Positions 53,143 to 64,000 of a stretch of 64,000 bases of DNA are shown in pieces (within the stretch, counting starts at the first letter, position 1; every line of letters begins with the position of its first letter). This DNA comes from Anthopleura xanthogrammica. Lineage: Eukaryota > Cnidaria > Anthozoa > Actiniaria > Actiniidae. The stretch spans positions 9,725,109 through 9,789,108 of the forward strand of contig OZ025212.1 in assembly GCA_964019055.1 (NCBI GenBank), in the 5' to 3' direction. The notes beneath the pieces were generated by a model that did no database searches, was not told the DNA's origin, and worked only from the letters and a program-made list of their open reading frames with translations. A program made the translations under genes and the position numbers.

Positions 53143-54059
53143 CTCAATATTTTACAGTTTGGTACGATCATATACACATTTCATTCCATCATCATACGCA
53201 TACCATGTTTATCGTATATTTCCTTCGACATTTCTTTGACTGTAGCATATTCAGTACGGTTGTCGGAATATAGTTGGGACCAACGACCTTATTCGCCATT
53301 AAAGTATCCTCTAGCTCAGTGCGAGAGCGTTCGACTTCGATAGGGAGGGTCATTCGTTCGATTCCTCACAGGGCTTTAAATGTTTTATTTTTTGCTGTTT
53401 ATGTTATAGTATTTTACGATCATATACATATTTCAATCCATAATCATACACATACCATGTTGATCGTATACTTCTTTAGAGGTTTCTGAACCTGTAGCAT
53501 ATACAGTACGTTTGTTACAATACAGTGTGGACAAACGAACTTAAGCGCTATAAGAGTCTGCAATAGCTCAGTGGGAGATTCTCCGATTAGGATACCGAGT
53601 GTCCTGGGGTCAACTCCCATCTGGGCCTCAAAATTATAATTTTTTTCTGATTATTTCAGAGTTTGGTACGATCATATACACATTTCATTCCATCATTGTA
53701 CGCATCCCATGTTTATCGTTTATTTCCTTAGACATTTCTGTGACTGTAGCATATACAGTACGTTTGTCACAATAAAGTGTGGAGTAACGACCTTACTCGC
53801 CATTAGAGTCTCCTTTAGTTCAGTGGCAGAGTTTCCGACTAGATTACAGAATGTGGTTGGGTTGATTTCCAGCCGGGGTAAGAATTTTTTTCCTTATTTT
53901 TTAACAGTATGATACGATCATTTACACATTTCATTTCATCATCATACGCATACTATGTTTATCGTATATTTCCTTAGACATTTCTGAAACTATAGCATAT
54001 ACAGTACTTTTGTCACAATATAGTGTGGGCAAACGATCTTACTCGCCTTTAGTCTCTTC

Positions 54060-54113
54060 TAGCTCAGTGGCAGGTTGTCCGACTAGAATACCGTACGTAC
54101 TGGGTTCGATTCC
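54060..54113 (+). ncRNA. tRNA-like module with exact A-box and B-box
   Basis: TAGCTCAGTGG (54060-54070) and GGTTCGATTCC (54103-54113) both match the Pol III consensus exactly, 43 bp apart. The downstream region lacks a long T-run (AATTTCTTTCTG), so a terminator is weak here. Confidence 0.4.
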
Positions 54114-57100
54114 CATCTGGTTGTCAGAATAATTTCTTTCTGTTTATTTTAAAGTATGCTACGATCATATACATATTTCAATCCAACATCATAATAATAC
54201 AAGGTTTATCGTATATTTCCTTAGACATTTCTGAAACTGTAGTATATACAGTACGTTTCTCACAATGCAGTGTGGACGAACACCTTTCCTCGCCATTAGA
54301 GTCTGCTCTAGCTCAGTGGCAGATTGTCCGACTAGTATACCGAGTGTCCTGGGGTCGATTCCAATCTGGGCGTCAAAAATATAACTTTTTTCTGATCATT
54401 GCACAGTTTGGTACGATCATATACACATTTCATTCCATCATCATACGCATACCAGGTTCATCGTATATTTACTTAGACATTTCTGAAACTGTAGCATATG
54501 CAGTACTTTTGTCACAATATAGTTTGGACAAACGATCATACTCGCCATTAGTCTCTTCTAGCTCAGTGTCAGGTTGTCCGACTAGGATACCGGGGGTCTT
54601 GGGGTCGATTCCCATCTGAGCGTCAGAAATATTATTTTTTTCTGAATATTTCACAGTTTGGTACGATTATATACACATTTCATTTTATCATCATATGCAT
54701 ACCATGTTTATCTTATATCTCCTTAGACATTTCTGTGACTTTAGCAAATACAGTACGTTTCTCGCAATATAGTAGAGACAACCGAACTTATTCGCCATTA
54801 CAATCTCCACTACCTCAGTGGCGGAGCCTCCGACTACGATACAGAGGGTCCTGGGTTCGATTCCCATCTGGGTCTATGAATTAATATTTTTTTCTCAATA
54901 TTTTACAGTTTGGTACGATCATATACACATTTCATTCCATCATCATACGCATACCATGTTTATCGTATATTTCCTTCGACATTTCTTTGACTGTAGCATA
55001 TTCAGTACGGTTGTCGGAATATAGTTGGGACCAACGACCTTATTCGCCATTAAAGTATCCTCTAGCTCAGTGCGAGAGCGTTCGACTTCGATAGGGAGGG
55101 TCATTCGTTCGATTCCTCACAGGGCTTTAAATGTTTTATTTTTTGCTGTTTATTTTATAGTATTTTACGATCATATACATATTTCAATCCATAATCATAC
55201 ACATACCATGTTGATCGTATACTTCTTTAGAGGTTTCTGAACCTGTAGCATATACAGTACGTTTGTTACAATACAGTGTGGACAAACGAACTTAAACGCT
55301 ATAAGAGTCTGCAATAGCTCAGTGGGAGATTCTCCGATTAGGATACCGAGTGTCCTGGGGTCAACTCCCATCTGGGCCTCAAAATTATAATTTTTTTCTG
55401 ATTATTTCAGAGTTTGGTACGATCATATACACATTTCATTCCATCATTGTACGCATCCCATGTTTATCGTTTATTTCCTTAGACATTTCTGTGACTGTAG
55501 CATATACAGTACGTTTGTCACAATAAAGTGTGGAGTAACGACCTTACTCGCCATTAGAGTCTCCTTTAGTTCAGTGGCAGAGTTTCCGACTAGATTACAG
55601 AATGTGGTTGGGTTGATTTCCAGCCGGGGTAAGAATTTTTTTCCTTATTTTTTAACAGTATGATACGATCATTTACACATTTCATTTCATCATCATACGC
55701 ATACTATGTTTATCGTATATTTCCTTAGACATTTCTGAAACTATAGCATATACAGTACTTTTGTCACAATATAGTGTGGGCAAACGATCTTACTCGCCTT
55801 TAGTCTCTTCTAGCTCAGTGGCAGGTTGTCCGACTAGAATACCGTACGTACTGGGTTCGATTCCCATCTGGTTGTCAGAATAATTTCTTTCTGTTTATTT
55901 TAAAGTATGCTACGATCATATACATATTTCAATCCAACATCATAATAATACAAGGTTTATCGTATATTTCCTTAGACATTTCTGAAACTGTAGTATATAC
56001 AGTACGTTTCTCACAATGCAGTGTGGACGAACACCTTTCCTCGCCATTAGAGTCTGCTCTAGCTCAGTGGCAGATTGTCCGACTAGTATACCGAGTGTCC
56101 TGGGGTCGATTCCAATCTGGGCGTCAAAAATATAACTTTTTTCTGATCATTGCACAGTTTGGTACGATCATATACACATTTCATTCCATCATCATACGCA
56201 TACCAGGTTCATCGTATATTTACTTAGACATTTCTGAAACTGTAGCATATGCAGTACTTTTGTCACAATATAGTTTGGACAAACGATCATACTCGCCATT
56301 AGTCTCTTCTAGCTCAGTGTCAGGTTGTCCGACTAGGATACCGGGGGTCTTGGGGTCGATTCCCATCTGAGCGTCAGAAATATTTTTTTTTTTCTGAATA
56401 TTTCACAGTTTGGTACGATCATATACACATTTCATTCCATCATCATATGCATACCATGTTTATCTTATATCTCCTTAGACATTTCTGTGACTTTAGCAAA
56501 TACAGTACGTTTCTCGCAATATAGTAGAGACAACCGAACTTATTCGCCATTACAATCTCCACTACCTCAGTGGCGGAGCCTCCGACTACGATACAGAGGG
56601 TCCTGGGTTCGATTCCCATCTGGGTCTATGAATTAATATTTTTTTCTCAATATTTTACAGTTTGGTACGATCATATACACATTTCATTCCATCATCATAC
56701 GCATACCATGTTTATCGTATATTTCCTTCGACATTTCTTTGACTGTAGCATATTCAGTACGGTTGTCGGAATATAGTTGGGACCAACGACCTTATTCGCC
56801 ATTAAAGTATCCTCTAGCTCAGTGCGAGAGCGTTCGACTTCGATAGGGAGGGTCATTCGTTCGATTCCTCACAGGGCTTTAAATGTTTTATTTTTTGCTG
56901 TTTATTTTATAGTATTTTACGATCATATACATATTTCAATCCATAATCATACACATACCATGTTGATCGTATACTTCTTTAGAGGTTTCTGAACCTGTAG
57001 CATATACAGTACGTTTGTTACAATACAGTGTGGACAAACGAACTTAAACGCTATAAGAGTCTGCAATAGCTCAGTGGGAGATTCTCCGATTAGGATACCG

Positions 57101-60100
57101 AGTGTCCTGGGGTCAACTCCCATCTGGGCCTCAAAATTATAATTTTTTTCTGATTATTTCAGAGTTTGGTACGATCATATACACATTTCATTCCATCATT
57201 GTACGCATCCCATGTTTATCGTTTATTTCCTTAGACATTTCTGTGACTGTAGCATATACAGTACGTTTGTCACAATAAAGTGTGGAGTAACGACCTTACT
57301 CGCCATTAGAGTCTCCTTTAGTTCAGTGGCAGAGTTTCCGACTAGATTACAGAATGTGGTTGGGTTGATTTCCAGCCGGGGTAAGAATTTTTTTCCTTAT
57401 TTTTTAACAGTATGATACGATCATTTACACATTTCATTTCATCATCATACGCATACTATGTTTATCGTATATTTCCTTAGACATTTCTGAAACTATAGCA
57501 TATACAGTACTTTTGTCACAATATAGTGTGGGCAAACGATCTTACTCGCCTTTAGTCTCTTCTAGCTCAGTGGCAGGTTGTCCGACTAGAATACCGTACG
57601 TACTGGGTTCGATTCCCATCTGGTTGTCAGAATAATTTCTTTCTGTTTATTTTAAAGTATGCTACGATCATATACATATTTCAATCCAACATCATAATAA
57701 TACAAGGTTTATCGTATATTTCCTTAGACATTTCTGAAACTGTAGTATATACAGTACGTTTCTCACAATGCAGTGTGGACGAACACCTTTCCTCGCCATT
57801 AGAGTCTGCTCTAGCTCAGTGGCAGATTGTCCGACTAGTATACCGAGTGTCCTGGGGTCGATTCCAATCTGGGCGTCAAAAATATAACTTTTTTCTGATC
57901 ATTGCACAGTTTGGTACGATCATATACACATTTCATTCCATCATCATACGCATACCAGGTTCATCGTATATTTACTTAGACATTTCTGAAACTGTAGCAT
58001 ATGCAGTACTTTTGTCACAATATAGTTTGGACAAACGATCATACTCGCCATTAGTCTCTTCTAGCTCAGTGTCAGGTTGTCCGACTAGGATACCGGGGGT
58101 CTTGGGGTCGATTCCCATCTGAGCGTCAGAAATATTATTTTTTTCTGAATATTTCACAGTTTGGTACGATTATATACACATTTCATTTTATCATCATACG
58201 CATATCTTGTTTACCATATATTTCAAAAGACATTTTGTGACTTTAGCATATCCAGTATGTTTGATGCAATATAGTGGGGACCAACGACCTTATTCGCCAT
58301 TAGAGTCTCCTCTAGCTCAGTGACAGAATGTCCGACTAGGAAACCGAAGGTCGTGGGTCCGATTCCCATCTGGACCTCAGAATAATTTTTTTTTCTGATA
58401 ATTTAACAGTTTGGTACGATCATAAACATATTTCATTCCATCATCATACGCATACCATGTTTATCGTTTATTTCCTTAGACATTTCTGAAACTGTAGCAT
58501 ATGCAGTACTTTGGTCACAATATAGTGTGGACAAATGATCCTACTCGCCATTAGTCTCTTCTAGCTCAGTGTCAGGTTGTCCGACTAGGATACTGGGGGT
58601 CCTGGTGTCGATTCCCATCTGGGCCTCAAAACTATAATTTTTTTCTCATTATTTCACAGTTTGGTACGACCATATACACATTTCATTCCATCATTTTACG
58701 CATCCCATGTTTATCGTATATTTCCTTAGACATTCCTGTGACTGTAGCATATGCAGTACTTTTGTCACAATATAGTGTGTACTAACGACCTTATTCATCA
58801 TTAGAGTCTACTCTAGCTCAGTAACAGAGCGTTCGACTAGAATACGGAGGGTCGTGAGGTCGATTCCCATCTGGTGCTAAAAAAATGTTTTTCCTATTTT
58901 TTTAAATCTATAGTACGATCATATACAAATTTCATTCCATCATCATACGCATACCATGTTTATCGTATATTTCTTAAGCCATTTCTCTGATGGTAGAGTA
59001 TACAGTACGTTTGTCACAATATAGTGTGGATGAACGACCTTACTCGCCATTAGAGTCTTCTATAGGTCGGTGGCAGAATTTCCGATTAGGTAACAGAGGG
59101 TGCTATGGTCGATTCCCATACGATAGGGAGGGTGCTGGGTTCGATTCTTATCTGGGCCTTAGAATTATTATTTTTTTCTGATTATTTCAGAGTACGGTAC
59201 GATCATATACACATTTCATTTCATATTATCATTCGCATACCATGTTTATCGTATATTTCCTTAGACATTTCTGTGATGATACAATATACAGTGCGTTTGT
59301 CAAAATATAATGTTAACTAACGACCTTATTCGCCATTAGAGTCTTCTCTAGCTCAATGGCAGAGCGTCCGCTTACGATACGGAGGGTCCTGGAATCGATT
59401 CCTATCTGGGCCTCAGAATTTTTTTTTTTCTGATTATTTCAGAGTTTGGTATGATCATATACACATTTCGATTCATCATCATACGCATATCATGTTTATC
59501 GTATATTATCATAGGCCTTTCTCTGAGTTTAGGATATATAGTACGTTTGTTGCAATATAATTGGGAACATTGACCTTATTCGCCATTAGAGTATCCTGTA
59601 GCACAGTGGCAGAGCGTCCGACTACAATACGGAGAATCCAGAATTCGATTCCATTTTAGGCCTCAGAATTCTTTTTTTTTCTGATTATTTCACAGTATGG
59701 TACGATCATATAAACATTTCATTCCATCGTCATACGCATACCATCTTTATAGCATATTTCCGTAGACATTTCTGTGACTTTAGCATAGCAGTAAGTTTGT
59801 CACAATACAGTGTAGACGAAAGACCTTATTCGCCACTAGAGTATCCTCTAGCTCAGTGCGAGAGCATTGGACTATAATACGGAGCGTCCTAGGTTCGATT
59901 CCAATCTAGGCGTCAAAAATATAAGTTTTTTCTGATTATTTCACAGTTTGGTACGATCATATACACATTTCCTTCCATCATCATACGCATACCATGTTTA
60001 TCGTATATCTCCTTAGACATTTCTGTGACTTTAGCATATACAGTACGTTTGTCGCAATATAGTGGGGACCAACGACCTTATTCGCCACTGGAGTATCCTA

Positions 60101-61079
60101 TAGCTCAGTGCGAGTGCGTTCGACTACAATACGGAGGGTCGTGGGGTGGATTCCCATCTGGGCCTCAGAATTACTATTTTTTTCTGATAATTTTACAGTT
60201 TGGTACGATCATATGCACATTTCATTCCATCATCATACGCATACCATGTTTATCGCATATTTCCTTAGACATTTCTGTGACTGTAGCATATACAGTACTT
60301 TTGTCACAATATAGTGTGGACAAACGATCTTACTTGCTATTAGTCTCTTCTAGCTCAGTGGCAGGTTGTCCGACTAGGTTACCGAGCGTCCTGGGGTCGA
60401 TTCCCATCTGGGCGTCAGAATTATTATTTTTTTCTTATTATTTCATAGTATGGTACGATCATATACAAATTTCATTCCATCATCATACGCATACGATGTT
60501 TATCCCATATTTCCATAGACATTTCTGTGACTTTAGCATATACAGTACGTTTGTCGCAATACAGTGGGTACCAACGATCTTATTCGCCAATAGAGTATTC
60601 TCCAGCTTAGTGCGAGAGCGTTCGACTACAATACGGAGGGTCGTTGGGTCGATTCCCATTTTGGCCTCAGAATTACTATTTTGTTTCTGATAATTTTACA
60701 GTTTGGTACGATCATATACACATTTCATTCCATCATCATACGCATACCATGTTTATCATATATTTCCTTAGACATTTCATAAACTTTTGCATGTACAGTA
60801 CGTTTGTCGCAATATAGTGGGGAACAACAACCTTATTAGCCATTAGAGTATGCTCTTGGTCAGTGGCAGATTGTCCGACTAGGATACCGAGTGTCCTGGG
60901 TTCGTTTCCCATCTGGGCCTCAAAATTATAATTTTTTTCTGATTATTTCACAGTTTGGTACGATCATATACATATTTCATTCCATCATTTTACGCATCCC
61001 ATGTTTATCGTATATTTCCTTTGACATTCCTGTGACTGTAGCAAATGCAGTACTTTTGTCACAATATAGTGTGGACTAA

Positions 61080-63075
61080 CGACCTTATTTACCACTAGAG
61101 TCTACTCTAGCTCAGTAACAGAGCGTTCGACTAGAATACGGCGGGTCGTGGGGTCGATTCCCATCTGCTGCTAAAAAAAGGTTTTTCCTATTTTTTTAAA
61201 ACTATAGTACGATCATATGCAAATTTCATTCCATCATCATACGCATACCATGTTTATGGTATATTTCCTAAGACATTTCTCTGATGGTAGAATATACAGT
61301 ACGTTTGTCACAATAAAGTGGGGACGAACCACCTTACTCGTCATTAGAGTCTTCTCTAGCTCGGTGGCAGAATGTCCGATCAGAATACAGAGGGTGCTAG
61401 GGACGATTCCTATTTCGGCCTCAGCATGATTATTTTTTTCTGATTATTTCAGAGTTTGGTAAAATCATATACACATTTTATTCCATCATCATACGCATAC
61501 CATGTTTATCGTTTATTACCTTAGACATTTCTGTGACTATAGCATAAACAGTACGTTTGTCACAATAAAGTGTGGAGTAACGACCTTACTCCCCATTACA
61601 GTCTCCTTTAGGTCAGTGGCAGAGCTTCCGACTAGATTACGGAGGGTGGTGGGGTTGATTTCCAGCCGGGGTAAGTATTGTTTTCCTTATTTTTTAACAG
61701 TATGGTACGATCATATACATATTTCATCCATCATCATACCCATATCATTTTTATCGTATATTATAATAGACATTTCGGTGATTGCACCATATACAGTGCG
61801 GTTGTCACAATATAGTGTTGACTAACGAACTTATTCCCCATTAGAGTCTCCTCTAGCTCAGTAGCAGAGCTTCCGACTAGCATACGGAGGGTCCTGGGGT
61901 CGATTCCCATCTGGACTTCAGAATTATCATTTTTTTCTTATAATTTCAAAGTATGGTACGATCATATACACATTTCATTTCATCATTATACGCATACCAT
62001 GTTTATCGTATATTTCCTTAGACATTTCTGAAACTGTAGCATATACAGTACTTTTGTCACAATATTGTGTGGAAAAACGATCTTATTTACCACTAGAGTC
62101 TACTCTAGCTCAGTAACAGAGCGTTCGACTAGAATACGGAGGGTCGTGGGGTCGATTCCCATCTGCTGCTAAAAAAATGTTTTTCCTATTTTTTTAAAAC
62201 TATAGTACGATCATATGCAAATTTCATTCCATCATCATACGCATACCATATTTATCGTATATTTCCTAAGACATTTCTCTGATGGTAGAATATACAGTAC
62301 GTTTGTCACAATAAAGTGCGGACGAACCACCTTACTCGTCATTAGAGTCTTCTCTAGCTCGGTGGCAGAATGTCCGATCAGAATACAGAGGGTGCTAGGG
62401 ACGATTCCTATTTCGGCCTCAGCATGATTATTTTTTTCTGATTATTTCAGAGTTTGGTAAAATCATAACACATTTTATTCCATCATCATACGCATACCAT
62501 GTTAATCGTTTATTACCTTAGACATTTCTGTGATTATAGCATAAACAGTACGTTTGTCACAATAAAGTGTGGAGTAACGACCTTACTCGCCATTACAGTC
62601 TCCTTTAGGTCAGTGGCAGAGCTTCCGACTAGATTACGGAGGGTGGTGGGGTTGATTCCCAGCCGGGGTAAGTATTGTTTTCCTTATTTTTTAACAGTAT
62701 GGTACGATCATATACATATTTCATCCATCATCATACCCATATCATTTTTATCGTATATTATAATAGACATTTCGGTGATTGCACCATATACAGTGCGGTT
62801 GTCACAATATAGTGTTGACTAACGAACTTATTCCCCATTAGAGTCTCCTCTAGCTCAGTAGCAGAGCTTCCGACTAGCATACGGACGGTCCTGGGGTCGA
62901 TTCCCATCTGGACTTCAGAATTATCATTTTTTTCTTATAATTTCAAAGTATGGTACGATCATATACACATTTCATTTCATCATTATACGCATACCATGTT
63001 TATCGTATATTTCCTTAGACATTTCTGAAACTGTAGCATATACAGTACTTTTGTCACACTATTGTGTGGAAAAAC
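61080..63075 (+). repeat. Higher-order repeat: two ~998-bp copies of a 4-monomer block
   Basis: The block beginning ACCACTAGAGTCTACTCTAG near 61090 recurs near 62088, an offset of 998 bp, with few differences through about 63075. A separate longer-range match (module CCTATAGCTCAGTGCGAGTG near 60098 and 63600) has an offset of about 3.5 kb, roughly 14 monomers. Confidence 0.88.
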
Positions 63076-63352
63076 GATCTTACTCGCCATTAGTCTCTCC
63101 TAGCTAAGTGGCAGGTTGTCTGACTAGGATACCGAGCGTCCTGGGTTCAAATCTCATCTGGGCGTCAGAAATTTTTTTATTTTTTTATTATTTCACAGTT
63201 TGGTACGATCATATACACATTTCATTCCATCATCATACGCATACCATGTTTATCGTATATCTCCTTAGACATTTCTGTGACTTTAGCAAATACAGTACGT
63301 TTGTCGCAATATAGTAGAGACAAACGACCTTATTCGTCATTAGAATCTGCTC

Positions 63353-63434
63353 TAGCTCAGTGGCGGAGCGTCCAACTACGAAACAAAGGGTCCTGGGTTC
63401 GATTCTCATCTATGCCTCAAAATTTTTTTTTTTT
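63353..63434 (+). ncRNA. tRNA-like module with A-box and T12 terminator
   Basis: TAGCTCAGTGG starts at 63353. GGTTCGATTCT (63396-63406) is one base from the B-box consensus, and twelve T at 63423-63434 follow. Upstream, a TATA-like CAATATAG lies about 43 bp before the A-box, where a -30 element would sit. It is the best complete Pol III-like unit I see, though the acceptor stem is absent. Confidence 0.45.
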
Positions 63435-64000
63435 CTGATTATTTGAACGTATTATACGATCATATACGCATTTCATTCCATCTTCATACACATACAATGT
63501 TATCGTATATTTCCATAGACATTTCTGTGTTTTGTAGCATATACAGTATGGTTGTCGCAATATAGTGGGGACCAACGACTTTATTCGCCAGTAGAGTATC
63601 CTATAGCTCAGTGCGAGTGCGTTCGACTACAATACGGAGGGTCGTGGGGTGGATTCCCATCTAGGCCTCAGAATTACTATTTTTTTCTGATAATTTTACA
63701 GTTTGGTACGATCATATGCACATTTCATTCCATCATCATACGCATACCATGTTTATCGTATATTTCCTTAGACATTTCTGTGACTGTAGCATATACAATA
63801 CTTTTGTCACAATATAGTGTGGACAAACGATCTTACTTGCTATTAGTCTCTTCTAGCTCAGTGGCAAGTTGTCCGACTAGGTTTTTTCGAGCGTCCTGGG
63901 GTCGATTCCCATCTGGGCGTCAGAATTATTATTTTTTTCTTATTATTTCATAGTATGGTACGATCATATACAAATTTCATTCCATCATCATACGCATACA

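Larger units (their letters stand above)
52900..58190 (+). repeat. Higher-order repeat: three ~1751-bp copies of a 7-monomer block
   Basis: Sequence from about 52900 recurs with offsets of 1751 and then 1752 bp; for example the TACCTCAGTGGCGGAGCC module is at 53060, 54811 and 56563. Copies are nearly identical (a few substitutions and small T-run changes), while the seven monomers within a copy differ strongly. The match ends near 58190. Confidence 0.92.
51326..64000 (+). repeat. ~249-bp tandem satellite with tRNA-like Pol III modules (~50 monomers)
   Basis: Monomers recur every ~247-251 bp; A-box-like sites lie at 51339, about 51589, 51837, 52087, 52335 and so on. Each has a ~75-bp tRNA-like module: A-box TAGCTCAGTGG, anticodon-arm-like GTCCGACTA, B-box GGTTCGATTCC or GGGTCGATTCC. 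A run of T usually follows. A ~170-bp AT-rich spacer contains GGTACGATCATATACACA, TTTATCGTATATTTCCTTAG and ACAATATAGTGTGG. A-box to B-box distance is 43 bp where checked, as in tRNA genes. The acceptor stem does not pair in the modules I folded by eye, so these are tRNA-derived, not normal tRNA genes. ORFs here are short, overlapping and not conserved as proteins. The array continues past the window. Confidence 0.93.

Noticed and set aside
51326..64000. Functional tRNA genes
   Set aside because: A-box, B-box and D-/T-arms are present but the acceptor strands do not pair and the anticodon arm is often mismatched, so aminoacylation is unlikely. Kept as tRNA-like Pol III modules.
51326..64000. 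Short ORFs (60-220 codons) in the tRNA-like satellite
   Set aside because: They follow the repeat period, start at varying places and encode translations of the tRNA-like module and spacer.
51326..64000. CRISPR-like array (repeat plus spacers)
   Set aside because: Period of ~249 bp with the whole monomer repeated; there are no short identical repeats with unique spacers and no associated genes, in a eukaryotic context.

Overview
The window is eukaryotic, most likely from a metazoan (probably marine invertebrate) genome. It is almost entirely repetitive: two satellite DNAs and one complete Polinton/Maverick (adintovirus-like) DNA element. The element's late proteins recall predicted proteins I associate with cnidarian Polintons. 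That is memory rather than a search, so the cnidarian assignment is weak. No host protein-coding gene was recognised.

Layout. (1) 1-19512: about 59 head-to-tail copies of a 329-bp satellite. (2) 19513-36810: a 17,298-bp Polinton inserted inside that satellite. It has ~0.9-kb terminal inverted repeats (TIRs), a 5-bp target duplication AGAAG, and 15 intact predicted genes. (3) 36811-51125: about 43 more copies of the same satellite, same strand and same register, so the insertion removed no satellite sequence. (4) 51126-51325: exactly 200 N, a scaffold gap. (5) 51326-64000: an unrelated ~249-bp tandem repeat, about 50 monomers. Each monomer carries a tRNA-like module with Pol III A-box and B-box and usually a T-run behind it, and is partly organised in higher-order repeats of 7 and 4 monomers.

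The Polinton. Replication: protein-primed-type family B DNA polymerase (+), an ssDNA-binding-like protein (-) and a NUMOD1-like putative DNA-binding protein (-). Integration: retroviral-type DDE integrase (-). Virion: double-jelly-roll major capsid protein, A32-like packaging ATPase and a penton-like protein (all +). Also on the + strand: a pair of tandem paralogues of unknown function, a run of small membrane proteins, and a large Pro/Lys-rich protein with a C-terminal membrane anchor. No separate adenovirus-type maturation protease was found. Nearly every gene starts 0-25 nt after an ATAAAG-like motif. I used that to choose several starts, and it suggests very short 5' leaders. Intact frames, matching TIRs and a perfect target duplication suggest a recent or still competent element.
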